Source of the DNA: JACPDH01 sp041671505
Lineage (GTDB): Bacteria > Acidobacteriota > Thermoanaerobaculia > Gp7-AA8
Assembly (NCBI GenBank): GCA_041671505.1
Contig: JBAZBK010000004.1
Coordinates: forward strand, 310,001-374,000
DNA: 64,000 nt
Reading direction: 5' to 3'
The notes beneath the pieces were generated by a model. The model was not told the DNA's origin and did not search any database. It saw only the letters and a list, made by a program, of their open reading frames with translations. Shown here piece after piece: positions 43,983 to 52,093 of the stretch (its first letter is position 1; each line of letters starts with the position of its first letter). The translations under genes were made by a program, and so were the position numbers.

Positions 43983-44495
43983 ATGAGTGTCAAGGTAGGC
44001 CGGACCTCCGTCGCGTCGAAGACTTCGACGCTCAAAGTCGGCGATATGGCGCCTGACTTCGAGCTCGCGGGTCATCGTGGCGGCGAGAAGGTCAAACTCA
44101 GCGACCACCGCGGAAAGAAGAACGTGGTGCTCGCGTTCTATCCGCTCGACTGGACCCCCGTCTGAACGGTTCAAATGCCCTCGTACGAGGCGGAACACGC
44201 CGACTTCGAGCGGTATGATGCCGAGGTCTTCGGCATTTCGGTCGACAGCATCCCCAGTCACGTCGCATTCGCGAAATCTCTCGGTGGCATCAACTCGTAT
44301 CCTCTGCTCGCGGACTTTCATCCGAAGGGCCACGTAGCGAAGCTCTACGGCGTCTGGATGGACGACAAGGGGATCAACGAGCGCGCCATCTTCATCATCG
44401 ACAAGCAGGGCAAGGTCGCCTACATCGACGTCCACGACATCGGTGAGCAGCCTGAAAACGCGCAGATCATCGAAACGCTGCGCGAGCTCGCCTGA
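43983..44495 (+). CDS. Selenocysteine-containing peroxiredoxin (TGA read as Sec)
   Basis: A 170-residue thioredoxin-fold peroxiredoxin of the AhpC/TSA family that reduces peroxides. Codon 61 is TGA (44163-44165), and the frame continues uninterrupted to 44495. The sequence before and after it, FYPLDWTPV-U-TVQMPSYEAEH, matches the universal PxxxTxxC motif with Sec at the peroxidatic position. The rest of the protein contains no cysteine at all, so it would be a one-Sec enzyme, similar to AhpE-type proteins, and resolved by an external thiol. Conserved NERAIFIID supplies the arginine. AAGGAGG precedes the ATG. Without Sec insertion only 60 residues would be made. The alternative, a mutated gene, is less likely since both halves are well conserved. 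Confidence 0.88.
44163..44200 (+). promoter_or_regulatory. Candidate bacterial SECIS element
   Basis: Immediately after the TGA, GCCCTCGTACGAGGC (44177-44191) folds into a short hairpin with loop GTAC, placing a GU in the apical loop about 18 bases after the TGA, within the range known for SelB-bound bacterial SECIS elements. No bulged U was confidently placed, so the structure is tentative. Confidence 0.55.
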
Positions 44496-44558
44496 CAATC
44501 CCGTTCCGGCGCTCCACTCGCCGGACGTCATGAGCAGCGACGGGGCGGGCCTGGGAAA

Positions 44559-44672
44559 GGCAGTTAAGAGTGAAGAGTTAAGAGAGAAGAGTTAAGAGTT
44601 AAGAGTCAGGGACAGATCAAGCCGGCTGTGAACTCTTAACTCTTCTCTCTTAACTCTTCACTCTTAACTGCC
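44559..44672. repeat. Intergenic inverted repeat, family D
   Basis: Two 42-base arms made of GAGTTAA and GAGTGAA units are perfect reverse complements around a 30-base loop. GC-rich flanks (GGCCTGGGAAA and TTTCCCCGGGCC) extend the pairing. It lies between the peroxiredoxin and GrdB-family genes. Confidence 0.93.
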
Positions 44673-44716
44673 TTTCCCCGGGCCTGCCCCGCAATTCACC
44701 TCCGAAAGCGAACGAC

Positions 44717-45394
44717 ATGCTGACCATCTCCCGCCGCTGTATCCCGTTTACCCCGTACGACAAGGACCTCGCCTCGGCCACCGTCACGCTCGTCTGCGCG
44801 ACCGGCGTCTACGCCCCCGGGCAGAAGGCGTTTTCGACCGAGGACCCGGGCGACATCGACTACCGCGTCATCGCGGCCGACGCGAACGTCGCCGAGCTGA
44901 AGATCGCGCACCATCACTACGACCACACCGAAGCGGACGGCGACCCTAACATCGTCTTCCCGCTCGACACTCTGCGGGATCTCGCGGCGAAGGGCGTCAT
45001 CCACGCCGTCAACGACAAGCACTACTCGTACGGATTCACCACGCGCCTCAAGGAGCTCTACGAGCAGACCTTCCCGGAGATCGCCGACAACGTCGAGAAG
45101 TCGAAGACGAAGCTCGTGATCCTGATGGCGGGCTGTCCCGAGACGTGCCACCGGTCGATCTCGAACCTGGCGCGCGAGATCGAGTCGCGCGGCGTCCCGA
45201 CGATCGTCATCAGCGCGAACCCCGCCGCGACCGAATCGACGCGCCCGCCTCGCGGCATGACGTGGGAAGGTTGCGCCGTCGGTCACATCGCCGGAGCAGC
45301 CGGCGACCGCGCACATCATGAGAAGGTCGTGATGACCGCGCTCCAGATGTTCCTGGAGAACACGCCGCCGGGGAAGGTTGTGTCGAAGTTCTGA
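44717..45394 (+). CDS. GrdB-family protein (glycine/sarcosine/betaine reductase B-like), Cys form
   Basis: A 225-residue protein resembling the glycine/sarcosine/betaine reductase selenoprotein B family: RRCIPFTPYDKDLASATVTL at the start, then the VTLVCATGVYAPGQKAF and DYRVIAAD segments, HHHYDHTEADGDPN and IVFPLDTLRDLAAKGVI. The redox site appears as MAGCPETCHRS, with cysteines rather than selenocysteine. It lacks the length of a true GrdB, and no GrdA/C/D partners are present, so it is not a glycine reductase; a thiol-redox role is inferred. It follows the selenocysteine peroxiredoxin on the same strand. Confidence 0.75.
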   Translation: MLTISRRCIPFTPYDKDLASATVTLVCATGVYAPGQKAFSTEDPGDIDYRVIAADANVAELKIAHHHYDHTEADGDPNIVFPLDTLRDLAAKGVIHAVNDKHYSYGFTTRLKELYEQTFPEIADNVEKSKTKLVILMAGCPETCHRSISNLAREIESRGVPTIVISANPAATESTRPPRGMTWEGCAVGHIAGAAGDRAHHEKVVMTALQMFLENTPPGKVVSKF

Positions 45395-45420
45395 GCGGGT
45401 CGTGGCGCCAGCGCGGCCGA

Positions 45421-45534
45421 GTGTGGCGCAGACACTCCTGTCTGCGCACGGCGCGGAGCGCCGCCGGCTTTCCGCTCAAGTCGCCGGGTACGGTCGCCTT
45501 CGGCGACGCGCAGGCAGGAGTGCCTGCGCCACAC
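45421..45534. repeat. Intergenic inverted repeat, family G copy 1
   Basis: Left arm GTGTGGCGCAGACACTCCTG, right arm CAGGAGTGCCTGCGCCACAC. Each arm is itself a hairpin with loop CTCC: the left has CAGACA/TGTCTG, the right has CAGGCA/TGCCTG, so an A-T pair is replaced by G-C. Confidence 0.85.
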
Positions 45535-45544
45535 ACAGGCCCGC

Positions 45545-45577
45545 CCCTCGCCTCCTCGCCGCTCGCCTTTCGCCTTG
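45545..45577. repeat. Single arm of repeat family E
   Basis: A lone E arm (CTCGCCTCCTCGCCGCTCGC and onward) placed ten bases after G copy 1. The same G-then-E order recurs at 59487-59712. Confidence 0.7.
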
Positions 45578-45600
45578 TCAGTGCGCGACAATCCCTCATC

Positions 45601-45930
45601 ATGAAACGCACACGCCGTGATTTCGCGAAACTCGCCGCGACCGCGCTCGCGGCGGCACCGCTCATCGCCTCTGACGCTGTCGCGCAGACGACCCCCGCGG
45701 CCGCCGCGCCCGCTCCTCCTCCCGAGAGCTCCGACGCGCTGCGCTACTCCGAGGCGCAGACGTCGATCCTTCGTGCCCGCTACGGGAAGCATCTGACGCC
45801 CGATGACGCGCGGACGATCGAGAAGGACCTCGACGACACTGCCGGTTACATGAAGTTGATGCATTCGATCGAGCTGACGAATGCCGACGAGCCCGACACG
45901 ATCTTCTTCACCGAGGGAGGCCCGCGATGA
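45601..45930 (+). CDS. Small Tat-exported protein before amidase
   Basis: A 109-residue protein with a Tat signal (RRDFAKLAATALAAAPLIA) and an Ala/Pro linker, then a helical domain (SEAQTSILRARYGKHLTPDD and onward). No family was recognised. Its last codons overlap the amidase start by four bases (ATGA), so it is probably a partner of that enzyme, perhaps carrying it or aiding export; the amidase has no signal of its own. Confidence 0.72.
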   Translation: MKRTRRDFAKLAATALAAAPLIASDAVAQTTPAAAAPAPPPESSDALRYSEAQTSILRARYGKHLTPDDARTIEKDLDDTAGYMKLMHSIELTNADEPDTIFFTEGGPR

Positions 45931-47330
45931 GCGTGAATCCGTACGCCACGATCGGCGAGCTCGGCGCGCTCCTCCGGAACAAGCAGGTTTCTTCGCTCGA
46001 GCTGACCCGTTTCTATCTCGACCGTCTCGAGAAGCACGGCACGGCGCTTGGCGCCGTCGTGACGATCACGCGCGAGCGCGCGGAAACCGAGGCCAAACGC
46101 GCCGACGCGGAGATCGCGAAAGGGAAGTGGCGCGGGCCGCTGCACGGCATCCCATACGGCGTGAAGGACCTTCTCGCGACGAAGGGAATCCCGACGACCT
46201 GGGGCGCGGAGCCGTACCGGGGCCAGGTCTTCGATTTCGATGCAGAGGTCGTGCGCAGGCTCGGCGAAGCGGGAGCGGTGCTCTGTGCCAAACTCGCGAT
46301 GGTCGAGCTCGCGGGCGGCTTCGGGTACGACACCGCCGACGCTTCGTTCACGGGGCCGGGGCGCACTCCCTGGAACACCGGTCACTGGTCGGGCGGCTCG
46401 TCGAGCGGGCCCGGCGCCTCGGTGAGTGCCGCGCTCTTACCCTTCGCGATCGGAAGCGAGACCTCCGGGTCGATCATCACCCCGTGCGCCTTCAGCGGCG
46501 TCACCGGCTTCCGGCCGACCTACGGCGTCGTCAGCCGCCACGGCGCGATGGCGCTCTCCTGGACGCTCGACAAGCTGGGGCCGATCGCGCGCTCGGCCGC
46601 CGACTGCGCGCTCGTCATGGGCGCGATCGCCGGCCGCGACCCGAAGGACGAGAGCTCGCTCCGCGCGAAGATCGCATGGGGAGCGAAACAGCCGAAGCCG
46701 AAATTGAAGATCGGCATCGTCAATGCCTCGTACGAGGGAGTGCAGGCGGAGGTGCGGGCGAATTTCGAGGCGTCGATGAAGGCGCTCGAGGGGCTCGGTC
46801 ACGAGCTCGTCGAGATCGAGCTCCCCGAGCTTCCCTACGGCCAGGTCGTCTCGACGATCGTCGACGCCGAGGGGGCGAGCGCCTTCGAGGACCTGCTCGT
46901 CTCGGGGAAGGCCAAGGAGCTTCGCTGCGCTGCTGACCACATCGGAGGGTACGAGGGAGCGGCGACGCTCGCGGTCGACTATCTCCGCGCGATGCGCGTC
47001 CGTAGGAAGATCCGCGTCGCGCTGTCGGAGCTGTTGACGACGAAGGTCGCGATGATCGCCGCGCCGTCGCGCGCGACGGTCGCCCCTCCCGTCGACGTGA
47101 AATTTCGCGATGCCTACCCTGGCGTGAAGAGCGGCCCCTCGATCATCGGCGGAACGAACGTCGCCGGCTTCCCGGCGATCGCGCTCCCCAACGGCTCCGG
47201 CCTGAAGGGGCTACCAACCTCGATCCAGATCGTCGGCCCGGCGCTCGCCGACCGCAGCGTGATCGCGTTAGGCGAGCAGCTGCAGGGTGCGACGGATTTT
47301 CACAGGCGCGTGCCGCCGAGGTTCGAGTAA
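45927..47330 (+). CDS. Amidase-signature family hydrolase
   Basis: A 467-residue amidase-signature enzyme. The catalytic Ser-cisSer-Lys triad is expected at K80 (IPYGVKDLLATKG), the GGSSSGP loop (156-161) and the nucleophile S182 in GSETSGSI. The motif GGSSSGP and GSETSGS differ slightly from canonical GGSSGG/GSDxGGS, but the family is clear. Substrates can be amides, aryl amides or glutaminyl-tRNA; no gatB or gatC is adjacent, so tRNA amidation is unlikely. It lies between the Tat protein and an aldo/keto reductase in one operon. Confidence 0.88.
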   Translation: MSVNPYATIGELGALLRNKQVSSLELTRFYLDRLEKHGTALGAVVTITRERAETEAKRADAEIAKGKWRGPLHGIPYGVKDLLATKGIPTTWGAEPYRGQVFDFDAEVVRRLGEAGAVLCAKLAMVELAGGFGYDTADASFTGPGRTPWNTGHWSGGSSSGPGASVSAALLPFAIGSETSGSIITPCAFSGVTGFRPTYGVVSRHGAMALSWTLDKLGPIARSAADCALVMGAIAGRDPKDESSLRAKIAWGAKQPKPKLKIGIVNASYEGVQAEVRANFEASMKALEGLGHELVEIELPELPYGQVVSTIVDAEGASAFEDLLVSGKAKELRCAADHIGGYEGAATLAVDYLRAMRVRRKIRVALSELLTTKVAMIAAPSRATVAPPVDVKFRDAYPGVKSGPSIIGGTNVAGFPAIALPNGSGLKGLPTSIQIVGPALADRSVIALGEQLQGATDFHRRVPPRFE

Positions 47331-47340
47331 GGGACAGACC

Positions 47341-48210
47341 ATGCGAACCACGGCGCTCGGCACCACAGGCATCACGATCCCCATTCACGGCTTCGGCGCG
47401 ATGCCGCTCTCGATTCAGGGACGCCCCGACGAGGCAACCGCGAAGGGCGTTCTCCACGCGGCGATCGACGCGGGGATGACGCTCGTCGACACGGCGAACG
47501 TTTATTGCATCGACGACGACGACATCGGCCACAACGAGAGGCTCATCGCGTCGGTTCTCGCCGAACGCGACGACCGCGACCGGATCGTCGTCGCAACCAA
47601 GGGAGGTCTGAGGCGCCCGCGCGGCGCCTGGCTCTGCGATGGCGCGCCGAAGAAGCTCCGGCTCGCCTGCGAAGCGAGCCTTCGCGCGCTCGAGGTCGAG
47701 CGGATCACGCTCTACCAGTTCCACGCACCCGATCCCGACGTCGCGTTCGAGACGAGCGTCGAGGAGCTGGCGCGCCTGCGCGACGAGGCGAAGATCGCAC
47801 ACGTCGGGCTCAGCAACGTTTCGGTCGCGCAGCTTCGTTCGGCGCAGACGATCGTCCCCGTCGTCTCGGTGCAGAACCGCTTCAGCCCCTGGTTCCGCGA
47901 AGCAGAGGAGAACGGTGTGATCGCCGAGTGCGAGCGTGCGAGGCTCACCTTCCTCGCCTACAGCCCGCTCGGAGGCAAGCGACTCTCGGCGCGGATCGGC
48001 TCGATTCCGTCGCTCGTCGCGATCGGGCATGAGCACGGCGTGACGCCGGAAGCGGTGACGCTCGCCTGGGGGCGCGCGAAGGGATCGTGCGTCGTCCCCA
48101 TCCCCGGCGCGAGCCGCGTCGACCACGCGCTCGACAGCGCGCGCGCGATGCTCGTCGAGCTCACCCCGGAGCAGGTCGCAAGGATCGACGCGGAGAGGTT
48201 TGCGACGTAG
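47341..48210 (+). CDS. Aldo/keto reductase
   Basis: A 289-residue NADPH-dependent reductase with a TIM-barrel fold. Family signs are GFGAMPLS, DAGMTLVDTANVY (catalytic Asp and Tyr), VVATKGGL (Lys), LYQFHAPDPDV (His) and VQNRFSP. ATG 47341 is ten bases after the amidase stop. It likely shares the operon with the amidase; substrate unknown. The TAG stop leads straight into repeat E3. Confidence 0.9.
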   Translation: MRTTALGTTGITIPIHGFGAMPLSIQGRPDEATAKGVLHAAIDAGMTLVDTANVYCIDDDDIGHNERLIASVLAERDDRDRIVVATKGGLRRPRGAWLCDGAPKKLRLACEASLRALEVERITLYQFHAPDPDVAFETSVEELARLRDEAKIAHVGLSNVSVAQLRSAQTIVPVVSVQNRFSPWFREAEENGVIAECERARLTFLAYSPLGGKRLSARIGSIPSLVAIGHEHGVTPEAVTLAWGRAKGSCVVPIPGASRVDHALDSARAMLVELTPEQVARIDAERFAT

Positions 48211-48466
48211 GCGGGAGGCGAAAGGCGAGAGGCGATAAGCAGGCAAGAGCAGTGACGTGATGTGCGAAAGCACAGCTTTCGCTCTTCCTTGCCGAAGCGA
48301 AGCTTCGGCGTCGTGACGTGCGTAAATCAGAGCGGAAGCTGAGGCTTCCGCCGAGGAAGAGCGAAAGCTTCGCTTTCGCTCTCCACATCACCCCGCTGCT
48401 CCCGCCTGCATTGGCCTTTGGCCTTTGGCCTGCTCATCGCCTCTCGCCTCATCGCCTTTCGCCTTG
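48210..48466. repeat. Intergenic inverted repeat, family E copy 3, enclosing J
   Basis: Left E arm begins at the aldo/keto reductase stop (GGCGGGAGGCGAAAGGCGAG); the right arm ends just before the next gene. Element J occupies the space between, so this is a nested arrangement. Confidence 0.8.
48257..48391. repeat. Intergenic inverted repeat, family J
   Basis: Bounded by GTGATGTG and CACATCAC. Inside are four mini-hairpins with three-base loops, such as GAAAGC-ACA-GCTTTC and GCCGAAGC-GAA-GCTTCGGC. It lies wholly within repeat E3. Confidence 0.78.
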
Positions 48467-48484
48467 TATGTAAAAATGATCCCC

Positions 48485-48997
48485 ATGTCCTCCCTTACCA
48501 TCCCGGCCCGCGTGATCACCTGCAGCGACTCGGCCGTCCGCGGCGAGCGCGTCGATGCGTCGGGGCCGGCGGTCCGCGAGCTGCTCGAGCGGAACGGGTT
48601 CGCGGTCGACCGCGTCGAGGTCGTTCCCGATTCGGTCCAGGAGATTTCGGATGCGATCGCTTCGGCGATCGACCTCGGCCGCTGCCGCCTCGTCGTGACG
48701 ACGGGAGGGACCGGGATCGCGCCGCGCGACGTGACACCTGAAGCGACGATGCGCGTCGCCGACCGCCGGATCGACGGCTTCGGCGAGCTGATGCGGCTCC
48801 GCTCGCTCGAGAAGACGCCGCTCGCCCCTCTCTCCCGCGCCCAGGCAGCCACGCGCGGCGATGCGCTCATCCTCAACGTTCCCGGCAGCCCGAAGGGAGC
48901 GATCGAGAACCTCGAGGCCGTCCTTCACCTGCTTCCCCACACGCTCCAGCTCCTTGCCGGCGGGCGGGTGGACGATCACCCCGGAGCATCGAAATGA
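48485..48997 (+). CDS. MoaB/MogA family molybdopterin protein
   Basis: A 170-residue MoCF-domain protein, relatives of which adenylylate molybdopterin (MogA) or are MoaB-like. Signatures are RVITCSDSAVRGERVDASGP, LVVTTGGTGIAPRDVTPEAT and ILNVPGSPKGAIENL. ATG 48485 is chosen; ATG 48476 nine bases earlier is in frame too. The stop overlaps the next gene's start by four bases. No other molybdenum-cofactor gene is visible, so the role is by family only. Confidence 0.88.
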   Translation: MSSLTIPARVITCSDSAVRGERVDASGPAVRELLERNGFAVDRVEVVPDSVQEISDAIASAIDLGRCRLVVTTGGTGIAPRDVTPEATMRVADRRIDGFGELMRLRSLEKTPLAPLSRAQAATRGDALILNVPGSPKGAIENLEAVLHLLPHTLQLLAGGRVDDHPGASK

Positions 48998-50178
48998 CCA
49001 CGAAGCGAGTCGTCACGGGCTTCGAGGCCCTGCTCGAAGACCCGACCCCCGTCGCCGGCAGGAAGGTCGGCCTCGTCACCAATCACGCGGCGGTCACCCG
49101 CGACCTCCGCCACGCCGTTCCGCTCTTCGCCAGCGACCGGCGCTGGACGCTCGTCCGGCTCTTCGGGCCGGAGCATGGAGTCTGGGGCGAGGCGCAGGAC
49201 ATGGCGAGCGTCGAGAACGCCACCGATCCGTCGACCGGCCTCGACGTCCGCTCCCTCTACGGCCGAACGTTCGAGGAGCTCTCGCCGCGCGAGGGCGACC
49301 TCGACGGGCTCGACACGCTCGTCGTCGACCTGCAGGACGTCGGCTCGCGCTACTACACGTTCATCTACACGATGGCGCTCTGCATGCGCGTCGCTGCGAG
49401 GGCGGGCGTTCGCGTGGTCGTGCTCGACCGCCCCAATCCGATCGGCGGGCTCGCCGTCGAAGGGAACCTGCTCGACCTCGACTTCGCGAGCTTCGTCGGG
49501 ATGTACCCGCTCCCGGTCCGCCACGGGATGACGGCAGGAGAGCTCGCCTGCTTCTTCGCGGAGTACGACAGGCTCGAGCTCGACCTCCATGTCGTCCCGA
49601 TGCGGGGCTGGACCCGCTCGATGTGGTGGGACCACACCGGCCTCCCCTGGGTGCTTCCGTCGCCTAACATGCCGACTCCCGACACGGCGACGGTCTACCC
49701 GGGAATGTGCCTCGTGGAGGGGACGAACCTCTCCGAGGGGCGCGGCACGACGCGGCCGTTCGAGATCTGGGGCGCGCCCTGGCTCGACGCGTTCGCCCTC
49801 GCCACCGACCTCAACGCGCTCGAGCTCCCCGGCGTCGCGTTCCGCCCCCACTACTTCAAGCCGACGTTCCAGAAGCACGCCGGCAGCGTCTGCGGCGGCG
49901 TGCAGATCCACGTCACCGACCGCGACGTCTTCGAGCCGTACCGCACCGGGCTCTGGTGCATCAAGGTCGCGCGCGACCACGATCCCGACGCCTTCGCCTG
50001 GCGCCGCGAGGCGTACGAGTTCATCACCGACCATCCGGCCATCGATCTCCTGACCAGCGACCCCGCCTTCCGCGTCATCGTCGACGAGGAAGGCGACCTG
50101 GACGCCTGGATCCGCGAGGGACGTGAGGACGCGAAGGCGTTCGCGGCGAGGCGGAGGGAGTGGCTTTTATACGAGTAG
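48994..50178 (+). CDS. namZ: Exo-N-acetylmuramidase NamZ-like (DUF1343)
   Basis: A 394-residue DUF1343 protein, the family characterised as exo-beta-N-acetylmuramidase (glycoside hydrolase GH171) that releases MurNAc from peptidoglycan fragments. Typical segments are VGLVTNHAAVTRDLRH, LFGPEHGVWGEAQDM, LQDVGSRYYTFIYTM, DRPNPIGG and EGTNLSEGRGTTRPFE. There is no signal peptide, pointing to cytoplasmic muropeptide recycling. It overlaps the MoaB/MogA gene by four bases, an odd but probably merely transcriptional pairing. Confidence 0.88.
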   Translation: MTTKRVVTGFEALLEDPTPVAGRKVGLVTNHAAVTRDLRHAVPLFASDRRWTLVRLFGPEHGVWGEAQDMASVENATDPSTGLDVRSLYGRTFEELSPREGDLDGLDTLVVDLQDVGSRYYTFIYTMALCMRVAARAGVRVVVLDRPNPIGGLAVEGNLLDLDFASFVGMYPLPVRHGMTAGELACFFAEYDRLELDLHVVPMRGWTRSMWWDHTGLPWVLPSPNMPTPDTATVYPGMCLVEGTNLSEGRGTTRPFEIWGAPWLDAFALATDLNALELPGVAFRPHYFKPTFQKHAGSVCGGVQIHVTDRDVFEPYRTGLWCIKVARDHDPDAFAWRREAYEFITDHPAIDLLTSDPAFRVIVDEEGDLDAWIREGREDAKAFAARRREWLLYE

Positions 50179-50242
50179 GGAGTTGGCAGCTGGTAGTTTC
50201 TGGTTGTTAGACGACGGGCGTTCGCGGCTCGATCGATTGTCT

Positions 50243-50419
50243 TGAAGTTAGAAGTTAGAACGTTGAATGTTGAATCCAGAAATGGATTGTCTCGGGATTG
50301 CGCATTCATCGTTCGAACCGCTCACGTCAGCCTTTCTCGATGACTGCCGGCATGGAACGCTGGATTCAGAGACAAACCCTTTCTGGATTCAACATTCAAC
50401 GTTCTAACTTCTAACTTCA
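50243..50419. repeat. Intergenic inverted repeat, family B copy 5
   Basis: Two 40-base arms (TGAAGTTAGAAGTTAGAACG and onward) are perfect reverse complements across a 97-base loop. The loop holds decayed pieces of older B arms (GCATTCATCGTTCGAAC, GGAACGCTGGATTCAGAGA). An outer pair of GTTGTTAG-type arms flanks it (50190-50220 and 50427-50457). Confidence 0.93.
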
Positions 50420-50461
50420 GCCTCTTCTAACAACTAAAAACTAACAACTAACAACCTCCCT

Positions 50462-51133
50462 ATGCCCATCCCCCCCATCCTCTACGAGGACGAGTTCCTC
50501 CTCTTCGTCGACAAGCCCGCGGGGCTCGTCGTGCAGCGGGGGTACGACCAGGACGAGCCGGTGCTGCTCGACATGGTGCGCGACTATCTCGCGGCGAAGG
50601 GTGAGGAGACGTTCCTCCTGCAGCGGCTCGATCGCGGGACGACCGGAGCGATCTTCTTCTCGAAGTCGTCGAAGATGAACGTCCGCCTCACGCGACAGTT
50701 CGAGACGAAGCGGATCAAAAAACTCTACGCAGCGTTCTGCATCGGATTGCTGGCCGAGCCTCAACTCGTCGACGCGCCGATCGCCCGGATCGGCGCGATC
50801 AACTTCGGCGTCCGCGACGAGGGGAAACGCTCGCTCACCCGCATCGTGCCGCTCGAGCCGGGGCTCGAGCGCTCGCTCGTCGAGGTCCATCTCCTCACCG
50901 GCCGCACCCACCAGATCCGCGTCCATCTCTCGGCAATCGGACATCCGCTCGTCGGAGACTGGCTCTACGGCGACCGCGACCGCGGCCGCCCCATGCTTCA
51001 CGCGCGGCGCGTCGAGATGATCCACCCCGCCACCGGCCAGCCACTCATCGTCGAGTCGCCGCTGCCGGAAGACTTCGAGTCGATGAGACGTGCTGGGGAC
51101 GGCTCGCTGGAGAGGGACCGAGAACCGAAATGA
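50462..51133 (+). CDS. RluA-family pseudouridine synthase
   Basis: A 223-residue pseudouridine synthase acting on rRNA or tRNA. The catalytic aspartate D57 lies in LQRLDRGTTG, where RLDRxTSG is canonical; other motifs are FVDKPAGLVVQ and LLTGRTHQIRVHLSAIGHPL. No S4 domain precedes the catalytic domain. Target base unknown. The last codons and the TGA stop lie in repeat C2. Confidence 0.9.
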   Translation: MPIPPILYEDEFLLFVDKPAGLVVQRGYDQDEPVLLDMVRDYLAAKGEETFLLQRLDRGTTGAIFFSKSSKMNVRLTRQFETKRIKKLYAAFCIGLLAEPQLVDAPIARIGAINFGVRDEGKRSLTRIVPLEPGLERSLVEVHLLTGRTHQIRVHLSAIGHPLVGDWLYGDRDRGRPMLHARRVEMIHPATGQPLIVESPLPEDFESMRRAGDGSLERDREPK

Positions 51134-51307
51134 AGAATGTCGAATGAGGAATGCAGAATGAAGAAAGGGGCAAGCCAGCGGCGCTGCTCCGGTTCTTCAT
51201 TCGACAATCTTGTACTCGAGCCTCGTGCTTCCACCGCAATCAGTGCCGGGAGCGCGAGTCCCCTTCTTCATTCTTCATTCCTCATTCGACATTCTTCATT
51301 GCGGTTT
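51123..51307. repeat. Intergenic inverted repeat, family C copy 2
   Basis: Arms of about 48 bases (AACCGAAATGAAGAATGTCG and its complement) pair across 90 bases. The left arm covers the last codons of the RluA gene and supplies TGA at 51131-51133. Orientation of the unit order is opposite to copy 1. It opens the 457-base gap 51134-51590, whose remainder holds L copy 2 and a lone B arm. Confidence 0.85.
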
Positions 51308-51319
51308 TCCCGCGGAAAA

Positions 51320-51430
51320 GCCGGGCGCGGGAGCGGGCGCGTTCACGGTCCCGTCGGCGACAGCGTTCGACCTCAGCCACGAGCAACGCGCACTCCCGTG
51401 AACGTGAACGCTCCCGCGCCCGCGCCCGGC
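51320..51430. repeat. Intergenic inverted repeat, family L copy 2
   Basis: Left GCCGGGCGCGGGAGCGGGCG plus GTTCAC, right GTGAAC plus CGCTCCCGCGCCCGCGCC. A GC-rich variant of the element at 11185. Confidence 0.75.
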
Positions 51431-51483
51431 CGTTCCGAACACGCCCCCGAACGCCCGACCCCACGAGACTCCCTTTTCTCACC

Positions 51484-51513
51484 TCAACATTCATCGTTCT
51501 GCGTTCTAACTTC
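51484..51513. repeat. Single arm of repeat family B
   Basis: TCAACATTCATCGTTCTGCG and onward equals the right arm of copy B3. No left partner is present nearby. Confidence 0.78.
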
Positions 51514-51590
51514 GCCGTATCCCTCCCCCAACCCCTCCCCCCGAAACATTCCCGCCCCTCCCCGGGGTTATCATGGTCCGGGAGTACCCC

Positions 51591-52025
51591 ATGAAAAAGG
51601 CACTGGCTTTCACGTTCGCCCTGCTTCTCGTTCCCGTCTTCGCCTTCGCGGGCGGATACGGCGACCTCGACAACGCCATGACCGCGATCGGCTCGGCGCT
51701 CGAGAAGGGTGACAGCGGTCCGCTCGTTGCCGGAATCGGCGACGGGGACAAGATCGAATTGCAGTTCCCCGGCCTCTCCGAGCGCTCAGGATTCTTCGGG
51801 CCCGACCAGGCGGCGCTCGTCCTCGCCGACGTGTTCCGCAAGGCCTCGCCCACCGGCTTCGAGCAGAACAGCGCGCGGAAGGTAAGCGCGGAGAAGCAGT
51901 ACCACATCAAGGGAAGCTGGACGATCAGCCCGGGCGGATCGCCCGAAGAGCGCGACGTCTACGTCATCCTGCAGGAGAAGGACGGGCGCTGGTCGATCAT
52001 CTCGATCCGCTCGGCGGGGCGCTAG
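51591..52025 (+). CDS. Small exported protein, NTF2-like
   Basis: A 144-residue exported protein: signal peptide KKALAFTFALLLVPVFAFA, then a compact domain (LDNAMTAIGSALEKGDSGPL, IHIKGSW-type strands, DGRWSIISIRSAGR at the end) resembling the NTF2-like DUF4783 fold. The signal peptide fixes ATG 51591 rather than the upstream ATG at 51573. The TAG stop is followed by CGCC as in repeats H and I. Function unknown; it stands just before the histidine kinase. Confidence 0.72.
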   Translation: MKKALAFTFALLLVPVFAFAGGYGDLDNAMTAIGSALEKGDSGPLVAGIGDGDKIELQFPGLSERSGFFGPDQAALVLADVFRKASPTGFEQNSARKVSAEKQYHIKGSWTISPGGSPEERDVYVILQEKDGRWSIISIRSAGR

Positions 52026-52093
52026 CGCCTCCCGCAATAACGCCGTTTGAGAGCCCGCGGCCCGCAAGGGCGCCGCGCATCGCGAGTGAGGAT

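Noticed and set aside
44163..44165. TGA in the peroxiredoxin as a nonsense mutation
   Set aside because: The frame resumes without shift, both halves are well conserved, and the TGA is exactly at the catalytic cysteine.
51573..51590. Upstream ATG for the NTF2-like exported protein
   Set aside because: ATG 51591 starts a perfect signal peptide, and the upstream codon overlaps a likely -10 box.
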